Origin: Casuarina equisetifolia | Taxonomy: Eukaryota; Streptophyta; Magnoliopsida; Fagales; Casuarinaceae | DNA: 64,000 nt | Reading direction: 5' to 3' | Assembly: GCA_028551475.1 (NCBI GenBank) | Contig: CM052356.1 | Coordinates: forward strand, 13,853,884-13,917,883 | Shown here: positions 1 through 14,100 of the stretch, in pieces | Numbering within the stretch: position 1 is the stretch's first letter | How the letters are laid out: the number at the start of each line of letters is the position of its first letter | Notes under the pieces: generated by a model | The model's input: only the letters and a program-made list of their open reading frames with translations | What the model was told of the DNA's origin: nothing | The model's database searches: none | Program-made: the position numbers and the translations under genes

Positions 1-81
1 AGAAATGGTTTTCATTAGACTTATTGTTGTTTCTCTTGTTGCTTTACAGTTCCACTGATCATGTTTGCAACTATTTTTCAG

Positions 82-1428
82 GCTTAAAACACCAGTTGAA
101 AATTCCTTGAGGGATGCCAAACTTTCCTTCAAAGATATAGATGAGGTGATCCTTGTCGGGGGATCAACGCGTATCCCAGCTGTTCAGCAGCTTGTGAAGA
201 AACTGACTGGGAAGGATCCCAATGTGACGGTTAATCCTGATGAAGTTGTTGCCCTAGGGGCTGCGGTTCAGGTAAGTCCCTGAATTATTTTACACATATA
301 TGGTATTTTAAGTCCATTATCCTGCTTAATGAATCCTCCAATAATTGTTTGGATGCAATATGTTAAAATCCTACTTGACGTTATGCAATCATCTGTTTCA
401 AGGCTTGGTCTTGCAGATACTTCCTGACTAGTTTTTCTTTGTCTGGTATTTCTGTGATGCCTTTTTGTAGGCTGGTGTTTTGTCTGGGGATGTCAGTGAT
501 ATAGTGCTCTTGGATGTTTCACCACTGTCACTAGGTCTAGAAACCCTAGGAGGTGTGATGACAAAGATAATTCCAAGAAATACAACTCTGCCAACCTCCA
601 AGTCAGAAGTTTTCTCCACGGCTGCAGATGGGCAGACGAGTGTTGAGATTAATGTCCTTCAAGGAGAACGGGAGTTTGTTAGGGACAATAAATCTCTTGG
701 CAGCTTCCGTCTGGATGGTATTCCACCTGCACCACGTGGGGTTCCTCAAATTGAGGTAAAATTTGACATTGATGCCAATGGTATCCTCTCGGTTACTGCG
801 GTTGACAAGGGCACAGGGAAGAAGCAAGATATCACGATTACAGGTGCCAGCACCTTGCCCAGTGATGAGGTATATGGTTGGATATTCAAAATGTCATGAT
901 GAGCTTTAATTTTATTAGTCTGTTTGAGATGGAATCTTTCTGGGTTCTTGTGGTATTAGCTCATAGCAAAACAGGTACTGATGTAAATTGTATCAAAACC
1001 TGCAGGTCCAGAGGATGGTTAATGAAGCTGAGAAGTTTGCGAAGGAGGACAAGGAGAAGAGAGAGGCCATTGACACAAAGAACCAAGCTGATTCTGTTGT
1101 CTACCAGACAGAGAAGCAACTGAAGGAGTTGGGAGACAAAGTTCCCGGGCCAGTGAAGGAAAAGGTAGAGGCAAAACTTGGAGAGCTGAAGGATGCGATT
1201 TCAGGGGGTTCAACCCAAGCCATCAAGGACGCCATGGCAGCCCTTAATCAGGAGGTGATGCAGCTTGGTCAGTCCCTTTACAACCAACCAGGTGCTCCTG
1301 GTGCAGGTGCAGCAGGTGCCGGTCCTGGTGCTGGCCCTGCCCCTGGGGGTGAATCTGGGTCATCAGAATCATCGGGCAAGGGAGCTGATGGGGATGTGAT
1401 CGATGCAGATTTCACCGATAGCAAATGA
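82..1428 (+). CDS. cpHsc70: Plastid stromal Hsp70 (DnaK-type), 3' part only
   Basis: The gene enters from the left edge. Three coding exons are visible: 82-271, 471-869 and 1006-1428 (stop TGA), all with AG/GT borders, giving about the last 337 residues of a protein of roughly 700. The first exon carries the third Hsp70 signature ([15 protein letters not shown]) and the end of the ATPase domain ([13 protein letters not shown]). The second holds the substrate-binding beta domain, starting at the [14 protein letters not shown] linker. The third is the helical lid, a Gly/Ala/Pro-rich tail, and the ending [13 protein letters not shown]. That ending is DnaK-like and lacks the cytosolic EEVD, which places the protein in an organelle; the sequence best fits chloroplast stromal Hsp70, which acts in protein import and folding. 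The transit peptide and promoter lie outside the window. No lesion is seen. Confidence 0.95.
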
Positions 1429-2040
1429 GATATGCCCGAAAAGCGATAATTTTTGCCGCACGTCTGCCCGTCCTTGGCAATGTGTATAAGAAACGAATTT
1501 TATTTTATTTTTGTAGTTTTATGGAGAACGAATGCTATTAGGAATCAAGATGCACTTTTGACCTAAATTATATTATTGCAATTTTACGGATTTTGTAGAA
1601 AGTGTCTATGCATTGTGCCAATATATAAAGCTAGCTGCAGAAGAGTTGATCGTCTAGGTGAGCTTTGAGAAGTGTCCATGTCATGGTATTACCGTAGAAG
1701 CTGCTAAGAGATGCCTTTAAAGGTTATTCAAAGTTTAAAGAGGAAATTTAATGGTTAATTTATTAGCATACATTGAGATCTTTATAGTGAGAGTAATACG
1801 CTATTCTTCCATCTAAGGGAGATTAAAAATTGGATTCATAACTGAGATTGCGAGACATGTCTTTTCCAATGCTCTGAACTGGAATTTCAATGTCCAAATT
1901 TTAAGTATTTACTTATGTTGATAATGAAAAAATAAATTAAAATATAGTTGGAACGGGGTAGCAATCGGCGCGAGCCGACACAGGGGACTGAAAACAGCTA
2001 TTAAAAAGGAAAAGAAAACGAAGAGGAGGTTTAAAATCCC

Positions 2041-2095
2041 CTATAAAACGAACAAAAGCCCCCACCGTTCAAAGACGTAACTAACCTTAGGGTTT
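2041..2095 (+). promoter_or_regulatory. TATA-like element and telo-box upstream of UTP10
   Basis: A TATA-like CTATAAAAC begins at 2041 and a telo-box TAGGGTTT lies at 2088-2095, 140 and 86 bp before the ATG. Telo-boxes (AAACCCTA) are an established feature of promoters and leaders of plant ribosomal-protein and ribosome-biogenesis genes, which fits a UTP10 function. The transcription start is inferred, not shown. Confidence 0.55.
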
Positions 2096-2140
2096 AAGCC
2101 TCGGACAGAAGCGGAGCCCGCTCACTCTGCAAGACCTCTG

Positions 2141-2171
2141 CCTCTTCCTCTTCCTCTTCCTCTTCCTCTTC
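2141..2171 (+). repeat. (CCTCTT)n microsatellite in the 5' leader
   Basis: Five copies of CCTCTT run to within 10 bp of the UTP10 start codon, so the presumed 5' UTR ends in a pyrimidine tract of variable length. The opposite strand reads as a poly-Glu open frame, which is an artefact of the repeat. Confidence 0.85.
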
Positions 2172-2180
2172 TGAAAATCC

Positions 2181-5100
2181 ATGGCTACCTCCATAGCTGC
2201 ACAGTTGCAAACAATCAAGTCTCTCGTCCAGGGAGAGTCGCAGCCACTCAAGAGGCCCTTCACTCGCCCCTCCATTCTGTTCGATCCCAAGGAGGCCGCC
2301 GACGTCGACGTCGATACTATACTGGCTATTGCGCTGCAAGGTCCACCTCCTTTTACTCTAATTTTCCTCCTCTTTTCTCTTTGTCCTTGGGAAATATTTC
2401 TAAAAGTACTTTTTGCGGATAACCTTATTCGGTTAGTGGAAATATTTCATTTGGAGTTGGTTGAGGAATTGGAAAGCCTTTATCCCAAGACTCGGTATTT
2501 TTCATTTATTTTTTATTTTTTTATTTTATTAATGCTCGGATAAATCATCTGAGCTACAAAATAAAATACTTTTTTCAATTTATCGGATTTATAAAACAGA
2601 GGGTTATTATTATTATTTTTTATTGGTTGTCTTGGTTTCTGACGAAAAATAATCATGATTAAGCTGGGTTATTCGTTTTGGTTTTTCAGGTTTGGAGGTT
2701 CTTGTGAGCACAGACGAGCGTCTCAGAAACTACAAGAATGATTTGTTTAGCCATAAAAGTAGAGAGTTGGATAGAGAATTGATGGGCATAGATGAAAACA
2801 ATCGTATTAATGCCTCAATTACTTCGTACTTACGTTTGTTATCAGGTCATTTTCAACTTCCTTCATCGCTAAAGACGCTTGAATATTTGATACGAAGATA
2901 CAAGTAAGCACTTCCTTAATTATAACTGCTGCATCCTAATTCTAGTTTTACTACTAATGTATTTTGTAGTCCTGATGTGGCCTGTGCTGCAACTGCAGGG
3001 CTCATGTTTACAATTTTGAGGAATTGATTTTATGTGCTTTGCCGTACCACGATACCCATGCATTTGTTCGAATAGTGCAGTTAATTGATACGAGGTTAGG
3101 AATTTACAGTTGTTGCACAGTGTATTCTTTAGTACAACTATTTAATTAAGTTAGCAAATATCTCATATTTTCACCTCCTTGCTGTGTAGAAATAGTAAAT
3201 GGAACTTCCTTGGTGCTGTCCAAACCTCTGGTGCACCTCCACCGAGAAAGGTTATAGTGCAGCAATGTATTCGGGATAAGGGGGTTTTGGAAGCAATATG
3301 CAACTATGTGAGTCTTTATATAAGATGTGATTGGATTTTTAAACCATGGAGACATATATTTGAACTGCCATGCTACAGGGATCACCAGCTAAGAAATATC
3401 GGCCTTCAAGGCTTGCGATCAGCTTTTGCACTGCAGTTGTTGTCGAGGTGTTGGCTTCTGTTACAACTCCTGATGATGATATTGTGAAGAGAATCCTTCC
3501 TTTTGCAATTTCTGGACTTCAGCCTAGCTCAAAAGGAGGATTGGATCATAAGGTAATTTCAAAAGTTATTGTCCTTAAATGGAATTACGGACTCTCAAAA
3601 CTATCTTTCTTCTTTAATTTCCTAATAAAATGACTTGGAGCATTGGAATTCTGTTTTACCATTTATCTGTTAGGTTTTTTAGCTGTATTACCGTTATGGA
3701 TGGGTTTTTATGCCACCAAAATATGCAGCCACACATTTAAGGTTAATATTATGTTTATCTCCGTTTTTATTTCTGCTTTTGATCACATCTCTAAAATGTT
3801 CATTTTTAACCCTTGTCATTTTCTCAATGATGCAAGTAATGTAGAGTCCTACTGTTCTACCAATGGCATTACTTTTTCACTACTACTGATATTTCTCTGC
3901 TTTGGTCTGTATGTTGCAAACATATTCCTCTTCTTCAGGTCAACTGTCAAATTTAGCTGCATAATTACCTAAGGGAACAGTTCATGTGTTCACCTTTGAT
4001 TGCAACCCCCTCTGTTTAAGTATCCTTTTTACCAGGGGAAAAAAAGAAGAAAAAAAGATGTAGAGGCTCTAGGTTAACATGTGTTAACTGAAAAATGTTC
4101 TTTTATGTGCAGGCTGGTGCTCTAATGATTGTTGGTTTTCTGGCAAATAAAGTTTCTTTGTCCCCTAAACTTGTCAAAAGTGTAATTTGTTCGATTGCTG
4201 AGATAGCTCAATTGGATGCTAAAGAGTCAACTGATTTTCAGTGGCTTCGGTTGTCACTTATGGCTTTGATCAACCTTGTTCAGGTACCATCTCTTTAATA
4301 GGCAGTTAAAAATCCAGTTGCATAAGCTCAGAAGACAATCGCTCAAAATTGTCCTGCCTGATAGACTTATATTCTCTGTTATCATTCTCTGAGTACTTTT
4401 TGGATACTTTCAGACAATCATAATATGTTTGCAGATTCATTTTAAAGAGTCATCTACAATTTGATGATTGCTCAAAATTGTCCTTTATATGCCTTATATT
4501 GAGTTCGGTAGCCATTTGATGTGTCTCACATAACCGTCATTGCTGTCTGAGTGCCTTTTGAATATTTTCAGACAATCATAATGTTGTTGCAAATGGATTT
4601 TTAAACGTGATATATAGTTCATGATTGCTTAAAACCCTCTCTCATATGCCTTATATTGAGTTTGTAGCTATTTGATGCATCCCACATAACAGTTACAAGG
4701 ACTTTTTGTGGATATAATCCAAGGGTAACAAAGATGTGTTCTGCTATACATGGTACATATCTCTTTGGGCTTACTTTTATTATCTCTTTGTTAAGTAGTC
4801 TTATTAGACTGGATGTCTATCTTGGTATATACAGATAATAGGTAGGAGCATAAGCTATAACAGTTACCTAACTGTGTGCTGTTTATGTCACAGTAATTGT
4901 GTGGGAATCAAATCTTACAGCCTCTCCTCTTGTATGTTACTTCCTTTACAGTTTAAGATCCATTCATTATGTTGTTCTTTTAGAGGATAGGTCCCTCATT
5001 TAAATTATGTGGGAGCAAAAAGGTGGTTGATTCCCAACCCCCTAGGGGTGCCCCTTATTAAATAGGATTTACCATGGCTTTTCTAATCCTGTTGAGATTT

Positions 5101-8100
5101 ACCTCCAGTTATCACGAGAAAATCTTGAATGGTTGCTGGGTGTTGGAATAGGAGAGTTTTTATGAGAACTGGAGTAATAGCCAAGTGGCTGAAAATTGAT
5201 TTTTGAACTTTTCTACTCCTGAGTGTAGTTGTTAATTTGTCCTTAAAACTTTGAGCATGGTCACATGGCTTGCAGGAATGTCTAGGTCTTGAACACTGGG
5301 TCATAATGGGTCTAGCAATTAGAAACTACTCGTGGAAATTTAGGGGGAAAAAACATGTGTGTTTGGCCAGTTCTTTGTAGATTTGTTGGTGAGGTAGCAG
5401 AGCAGTTTTCCCTTTTCTAATTTCCAGTGGAGATTTTATTCCCTGCAAACATATATATAAAAAAATGTTCCTTTATAATTTTCAATTTCTCTGTGGATGG
5501 TGTAACATCATCCAAGTAGTTTTACAGTTTGAGAGAACGTGCCTTTATTGGTTGTATCTCTGTTATAGGAAGTGAGCGTGCCTTTTGTGGAGGAGTCTGC
5601 GAACTTTGATGTTTTTGTCCTAGAGTTCTCTGTTATTTCTCAGAAATCAATTGAACTAGTTCTTTTCTTTTTACTCTTTGAGTTCTTGCCTTAATTTAAT
5701 TTGTTTACAAATTCTGTCAGATGCAATCTGTAGATGTGTTCCCAAAGAAGGCTTTGGAGGCTTTGAAGGATAATAGGTAGTCTTTCCTGTTTTAAACATG
5801 TTTGGGGATATGAAATAAGTCAATGTATTGGCTGTTTTTGGCTTCTTTTTTTTTTAATTCCCCATGCCCACCCACCCCACATGCCCCCCCACCCGGCCCG
5901 CCCCCCCCCCCCCCCCCCCCCCCGACCTCTCTCTTCTCTATAACATTCCTTTATGCTCCCCATTTGTAGGAATCTAGCTGTGATGCTTATGGGACTTTCC
6001 AAGGAATACAATGTTGATAGATTCCTTTCCTTGCTTTTGGAAACCCTTGTTAACTGCAGGTGGGGAATTGATCATCATTTGATATTATCCATGTAGACCC
6101 AACTTCTCTTATTCAGCATTTGTAACTGATGATCATTTCATTTGCAGTTCTTCTGATGAACTAAGCCATCGTGCTTTGGTTTCGATAATAGAGACAGTTC
6201 CTTTGAAGGAATTAGTTTTCCATCTGGTCAGTAGGGTGCTATCATCCTGCATGAAATTGTCACAACAAATTGACAATTCAGTGGCATCTGAATGTGGTAT
6301 GATAATAACAACCTTATTTTTTTTCTTGCTTTTACATCACAGGTTTAATATTCTTCTTTTCATTTTGGAAATGCCCGGGTTTTCTACCATATAATATAAT
6401 GTCTTTTTGGTGGGTGCATCCTACCTTCAACCCTTGTTCATCTGAGATTAGCCACTTCTCCGAATGCTTAAAGTTAGCTACTACCATCTTTAGGGGGTTG
6501 TCTCCTGGTTGTAACCACAATTTATTTTTTCTTTTTTCTTCTTAATTAGGAAGGTGGGCCAAGAAGATTTTGGTGGTTGTGAACAGGTGTTATCCATCTG
6601 AACTACCTGAGGCAGTTCGCAAGTTCCTTGAGGTTTGTTGATCAGCTTATCATTGTCTCTGTTTCTGATCTCCCTATTCTCTGTTTGTTGTTCCAAATCT
6701 TTGACGTTGGACCTCTTTTAATAGGATAATAAATCACCATATAATAAGGGGGATTCAACATATGAGATACTAGGGAAGATTCTGGATACAAATTTGGATA
6801 TGTCAGTAGGTCTAGCAGATTCAAAAATTTGGTTTGGATTACATCATCCGAAGGTATTGCTGAATTCAGTCTGTTCTGCTGTTGGTTATTTGTACTAGTT
6901 GCTTATGCCCGTGCTTTTTTTTTTTTTGGTTGGAATTTTCCTTTTTCCCTGGCATCATTTGCTCAAGCCTTATATTGCTTTTGTAATATTTACAGGCTGC
7001 TGTTCGATGCGCTGCACTTTCGTCTTTAAAGTCTGATACTTTGAAAGCCAAGGCCGTTGATCCACAGGTTGTATTCAGTTTAATGGACACAGATACATGT
7101 TTATTTGTGCATTTATTTCCCATTTTCAAAGAGTGAAGGCATACAGCAAGGGAGGTGGAACTTGCATGCAAAAAAATATTGCCAATTGCAATGTTTAAGT
7201 GGAGCCGAGATTCCAGATCTTCTGGCCTTACTCATAATTTTCTTTTCTCCTGTGAAACCAGGGTCTTGTAAATATTCAGGATACACTATTACGGCAGCTT
7301 CATGATTATGATCTAACTGTGGTTCGGGCAGCTCTATCTGTTGATGCATTGTCTGATATGATAAGTTCTTCTGATCTTCTTAAAGAGTTGCATCGTGTGC
7401 TTAAGAGATGCATCAGCATTATAATTTCAAGTGAGTAGTAAATGCTTTGGCCTTAACTCTATCTATGTTCCACTATCCTGGTCAGTGCAGTAACTTAGTT
7501 CTAGTATCCTGCTAGAATGAAGGCCATATGATTCATTTTTCATTCAAATGTTGGGTTTCAGTGCCATATTGTTAATGGGCACTGTCTTACGTTTATCTAA
7601 TGGTTAACAAAGGAGTAAAGCATTTTCTGATGCTAGTTTTTCTTGAATTTCCTAGATGGCTTATTATATTCTGACTCATATTTGTTCAGATGGGGTTTAT
7701 GATATCTTTTCTCATGTGTGAAAGTGTGCTGTCATCCCTAGTTAATCCTCTCACTTGTATTTCAAAACTTGAATTATAGATAGCCTGCTTTAGAAGCCTG
7801 TCTAACATCAACTCTAAATTTCTATTAATGTGGCTTCAGGGAGCTGGCAAATCATTTCTTGTTTCTCTAAGGGATTGTCAGTTCTTATGACTAAAGTTGT
7901 TTTCTTTCAGACCCGCATATTCGTTTCTCTATTGGAGGGAAAAAAAAATTGACAAGGGAAGCATAGAGGATTAGAGGATTAGAGGATTAAAGGAACAATA
8001 AAGTGTAGGACAGCAGATAATAAATGAATTAGAAGTCAGCGCATGTTGCAGTCGTTTCTCCCAAAGAAAGAAATTATTGTGGATTTTGGGCCAGAGAGTT

Positions 8101-11100
8101 TTTGTTGTAATGGGATGTCTTTAAGGTCAATTGAATCTATGCATTGTAGTTGTGTATTGGAAAATTTGGATCTATGCATCCACAACATCAAGAATAAATT
8201 TCTGTAAGCAATAGGGCTATACAGTAAGGATATGCTATATTTATGTAACAAAATTCATAGATTTGTAGTCCTTTGGTTGGTGAAGTTTCTTCAGTAGTAT
8301 CTAAGGAGCTTATGATATTACTTTTGTATTGAATTTATTCATTCTTAAATTAGAGCATCGAGGAGATGGTTGATGTGAAACCCAAAAACATAAAAAAGAA
8401 AACTAATCTAATTTCTTAGTCTTTGCCTTGCTCCTCACAAAGCCACATGTTTCATTTTGCATTCTGTTACTATTTGCAGGTTCATCAGTTAAAACTAATC
8501 TAGCGATTGATGTTGCTGTTGCATGTCTGAAGAATGCCAATTCAAACTTACATCATGACGATGACTATTGGGGAACATTTTCTGCCATGCTATTTCCTTT
8601 ACTCTTAATTCTACCAAAGGTTATTTGTTCTTTTGTCTCTAATGCCTCTCTAATGGCTTCAATGAAGCATTTTCTTTTGTATATTTCTGTTTGATTAGTA
8701 TTGGTGTTCTGATTTTTGGATGTTGCCACTTTCAGACACAAAGGTTGAATTTAGAAGCTTTGCAGCTAGCCAAGGAACTTAAGTGGCCACTTTACCAGAA
8801 TCTTGCTGGTGTCTCAAGGATAGAAATGGTAAATTATCACCTTGTGACATTCTGCTTGCTCCATTATATATTATTCTGCTTATTATTTCACCAAACTCCA
8901 GGCGTAGCTTTTGATAGGTAACATTGATATCCTTGCTACTCTTGGATTTAATCAAACAAGTGAAAATATGACTTAACTTCTGTATCTGTATGTTTACTTT
9001 TGTGTTGACAACAGCTGAAAAGGTGGTGGGTGAAATATGGGGGGGTTTCTCTATGTCTGTGTGCTTGTATGGTGTTTCTGTCATATATTATTTGTCATTC
9101 TGTCTGCACAAAAGGATTTAAGAGTGAAGAAGACAAACCAGTTTGAGAGTGTGAGTCTGAGACAGTTTAGAAACTTCTGTATGTATCAATGAATGAAATA
9201 GAATTATATACCAAGCTGCTGTATTACAGTCTCCACAGCAAGGACACACCAAGTCTGGCTTTATTTTGAAGTCTTATGTCAATAAAGATTGCCATGTTTT
9301 TCAGAATTGAAACGGGTGTTGGACTTGGTGGTCATAAGTTCTTTGACATCCAACTCCAATCAGATGAAGAGTCCTGCATATCCTTTTGTAGATTTGTTTC
9401 TCACCGGCTTTTTGACCATTCCAATGCTACTGTGGCAAATACTGCTTAATTTCTGTAGATAGCTGTATAACTATAATGTTGGTTGGACCTATTGAGCAAA
9501 GAGTTTTTCCCTTCCACTTGTTTTTCCTTCAGGTTTATAAACATGGGCTTTATTTTTTTGATTCCTGAGTGACAAGCAACATATTAAATGCCATGTTTTG
9601 ACTTATTATTTTTGCCGGAAGTGGACTACATACTTGGGGATTATAAATGTGGGGAAGTTAAAAGCTAGAAGCAGCAGTATATTGTGGCAATGTTATGACT
9701 TTGTAGAGTGATTTATGATTGGCAATCCATCTGATGAAACACTAAATGGTTCAGGAATTTGACGTAAGACATTGGCCTTTATATTATTGCGGAGAGGAAA
9801 ATTTACCAACAACCTCATGAACTAAGGCTTGATGAGATGACTAGGACTTTAAATTATGTTCATTCTAATGATGTATGCATAATAATATTCCTTATCTACA
9901 CATTTGATTTTATATTTCCTTTCTTACTTAGCTTGACCCAGCCTCCCAACCAAAGACTGGAACTGGCCTGGAACTGGTTAGGCTGGTGTCAAGGAATGAC
10001 CAGTGTCACTATTTTACTTCATTTACTTCTTTTCCCATACTTGGAAACTGTGATTGTTATATCTTATAAAGTTTCATGTGTTGCAGACATTGCCTGCTAG
10101 CAATATTTCTTCAATTAACATGAAGACAATTGGTAGTTTGGCAGAGACTTTTCTGATGCGCCCTGAAGAATATATGGCATGGTTCATCAAGAGTAGTGAT
10201 GATTTTGAGTTGTCAAAGGCACATTTCTTTTTGATGCTGATGCACTCATTTATGATTCATGGTAGCATGTTCTCTCCTTACTTTTAATAAAACATTCCAT
10301 ATATTTATTTTCTTTCTGAACACCTATTGCCACATTTCTTTTGTAACATTTAGTGGATGTTCTGAACACTGAGAATGAGAAGGGATTCATGTTAGTCACC
10401 ATGATATGTCAACTTTTTCAGCTATCTCTGTCTTTCATTCTTCTTTTGAGAACTAAAAGATTAAGGTCGAGAAATTTGGTCTTTGCCTGTGGATTTGCAT
10501 TAGATCCAGTTAAACATAAAATTAGAACCTGGAGTTATGCTTGTATTTTCAACATTCTTATTCTTTGGAGATACTCACCAAGGTCATGGGTTGCTGTGTC
10601 TAAATTCTATGGCTTAAATATGAAGTGTGTGTTATTGTAAGCAGAAGAAATGTCACGGGCTTCAGCCCAAGCCCATGGGTTGACTATAAATAGGGGTGGA
10701 GGTGAGTTAAAGGTATCTTTGGTTGTTGAATGTCTTGGAGATCACTCCTGGGTCTGGTGTCCCTATATGATGCCGATATTGATGACAGCCTCCCATAGAA
10801 GCTGTGTTATGCATGGTGACAGTCTCCCATAGAAACTGTGTAATGGATGGTGACAGCCTTCCGTAGAAGCTGTATTTTCTGTTAATGTTATTGTGTGGAT
10901 CCTGTTCATAACAAGAAGCTGTATATGCCTAAAGGTGGAAACATTGCCTAACTTACCACTTATTTTGTGTTTCTGTTAGGTGATTCCTGTTCCAGCTGCT
11001 AATTTGTTGGGAAAACTATGAGGGGATTCTTTGTTAGACAATTCTGTTTCTGCTGCTAATTTGTTGGTATCACTGTGGACTCTCTGTTTGAGGGTCGGTT

Positions 11101-14100
11101 GACAAGGTTTATACATGTCCAAAAATGGTGTTTTCCCCTTTTGAGTCTAGAAAGAAACGTAGGTGCTGGATAATTGGCCACTCCAGTGAAGCTTTTTGGG
11201 AAAGATGCATATGGTTTTTTGGTGATGAATGAAATTACTTGCAAAGGTGTGATGTTGGTGTGAAACATGGAGATGGCTGGAGTCATGTAAAAGGAGTTTT
11301 TATGTGATATTTGGTGCTTTCACGCAACACTGGAGGACCTGTTGCCATACTCACCAACTGAGAGTTGATGTTTCTTGTTAGATGGGTGTTGGAGGATATT
11401 TTAGTGTTTGCCTTGCACATGCTCTTCCAGATTGTAAGCTAGAGTCACTGATTTTGTTTGATTCACGATTCTCTAGCTTCCATTAGGTTAAGGGGATAAA
11501 ATCTGGTGCATATGATGAAGAATGGTAGGTAGGTCTTATTATAAGACGAGGTGGGGGATGACGAGTTGGTGATGTTCTTAGAAAAGAATTTGGTTAATAA
11601 TCCATAATGCTAGGTAGAGGCTGAATGACTGTTGATTGGTGCTGATCTGTAAGGGGGAAGTGCTATGCAATACCATTTGTTACTCTGTTGAAAGGTAGTT
11701 ATATATCAGTGGTCATTGGTGCTAACTCCTTTTCTGCATATGTGAGTGGTGCCTAGTATAGTTGCGAAGGTGCTAACTTTTTGTATAGGTATTTGATTGC
11801 AATTTGAGTTACGCATCTGTTCTGGAATGTTTAGATGTGGATTTTTTATTGGAAACGTAATTTTGAGATGTTCAGTGGTTTAGAGCGTAACCAAGATTTG
11901 GTGGTGTCTTTACTTCTAAGGTCCTCTAATTGTTAGTGTCATCATAATATATATATATATGTTTATTTTTAAAGATTTTCCTCCTCGCTATTCCAGATTT
12001 AAACTTTCTGTATGCTTAACTTATTCTTATCCTTATTAAAGTATTTATTTCTTACTAAGGCAAGAAAAAAGCTCAATCCTAGATGTTGTCTGCTCAATAT
12101 AGTCATGTACTGTCTGAAAGCATTCGCACAGAGAGGTTTCAACTTAGACATTAGAAGTTGAATATCTTTGTTAATTCTTTCTTACTCTAAATGTACTGCA
12201 TGAAGATTGAGGACCACATTTCCAGACATGTGGCCCTGATCGTACAAAATTGTCCTTTCTAATTCCTGGGAAGATGTAATATCATTACTTGCTATGATTC
12301 AGATGACCTTAAAGAATTTCTCTTTCGTTAATTGTCCTGAACTATTGCTTGTTTCCATTGTGCTGTGGTATTTCACAGCTTTATGTCTCGTTTGTGTTGC
12401 TTACTTCATTATCCAACAATGGACGGATGCCTGTCTCACTCAACTTCGTGAGACTGGACTTTTTCTCTGGTCAAGATCTACCTATTCTTCTTAACCCACA
12501 CTGCTTCTGGTCTTTTCCCTTGTAATGCTGGGGTACTGAGTGTGAATCTTCTTGTTTGTTAGAAAATGGTCAATTTTCAGCACTGTTTGAAGCCGTCTAT
12601 CCAATGCTAAAAGGGGAGTGGGAAGGTTTGGAGTCTGCTGGTGATGTTTCTGTGGAAGAGGTAAGGAGGAGAAATATCTCTTTGATTATCTTCATGATTT
12701 GAAGGCCTTCTTTTCTTTTTTCCAGTTGTGTGATGTCTCTCTTTGCTATTTGGCTAACAGTTCAATTTGGAAATGCTGAATTGGAATTGCAAAAGATTCT
12801 TTGAACAACTATTTGATGCTGATCTTAGAACATTAAATGCCAACATCCTTATTTGCATATTTTGGAGATTACTGGAGCTATTGTCTGGGGATGACATGTT
12901 GGTTAGTGATACTTCTTTCCTTGCTTGTCTATTTATATTATCATCTAAGACTACTCTGGTGGATGTTCATTGATATGTAGCTTAATTTTGATCCCATTTT
13001 TGCTGAATATAAATTTTTTTGTCTTGCAGGATGCTAATGATAAAAGGGTTGGCTGGCTTCAAGATCTGTTTATTTTTTTTGCCACTTCTAAGTTTAAGCA
13101 TGTTTTCAAGGAACACCTTAATCACCTTGTCACAAGGTGCAAGATAGACACTGCCTGTTTTCTGTCGAGATTTTTTACAGAAGAAGGTGCTTGCCTGGCT
13201 TCCCCCTTCACCTGTTTGCTTTCTTATTCTAGCGTTGACCTTGCAATAATTTTCTGTTATTGTTTGTTTTTTATAATTCTTACCATGATTTCTCCATTGC
13301 GAGTGCTTTTACATACTTTCATGTATTTTTCAACTTGTGCCAATTCATGATTTCTCCTTGAATAGATGGTAGATAGTCTTTTGGAGAAGTCTAGTCCGAG
13401 CCCTAGGACAAGGGAAGTATAAAGATGGCACTTGAAAAAGACAAATGATAAAAAAGTTGAATATCAAAAGTTTTAAAAATTCAAGAAAGAATAAAATCTT
13501 TCAATTACAGTTCAATCGGTGGTATGAAACAATGAAACCAATATGTTGATTCATGACTTCAGGTCTTGCCTTGACCAACCTAGTTTTTTACATTCTCCGT
13601 GGTCATATGAGTTAGCCATTGGTTTTTTTATTTACTTATTTATTGACGTCATCAAGTTTGTCTCCTTCAGATCTGTGCCTTTACTGCTATAAAAGAAAAT
13701 TAAGATGTGAAAAGCCTGCAATATTGATCACCCTTCTAATTATGACTTACAGTAGGAGCAAATTGAAAAACTAGCGGGCCATTACATACAACACCTGGGA
13801 CTGTTATTAATAAATTTGAGGTATGTAGGTGTTATCAACCAACAATGGTGCTTACTAATGGTTTGGACGGTAAAAAGAGGGGGAAAAGGCATCTGCATAA
13901 ATTTGTACAGAATTAAGTTTAAGTGCAGGAAAAATTGTGTTCAAGTCAAAGTCCCTAATGAGGAACCATTATCTTTTTGTAGCTGTTTTGGAATGATAAT
14001 TATTTAGGGAATTGCTGATTGATGTTCCGTATTTAATTCTCTGGAAGTTTTAACTTTCTGAGGCAATTTTTTAGCTTTCTGGAACTTATTAATCTGATTT

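Larger units (their letters stand above)
1429..2180. other. 3' region of Hsp70 and promoter/leader of UTP10
   Basis: The stretch holds the 3' UTR of the upstream Hsp70 and then the short promoter and leader of the UTP10 gene on the same strand. No additional gene is visible. The two genes are only about 750 bp apart, so 3' UTR and promoter share this space. Confidence 0.6.

Noticed and set aside
2087-2339. Minus-strand open frames with poly-Glu opposite the UTP10 start
   Set aside because: They arise from the (CCTCTT)n repeat and the shadow of exon 1.
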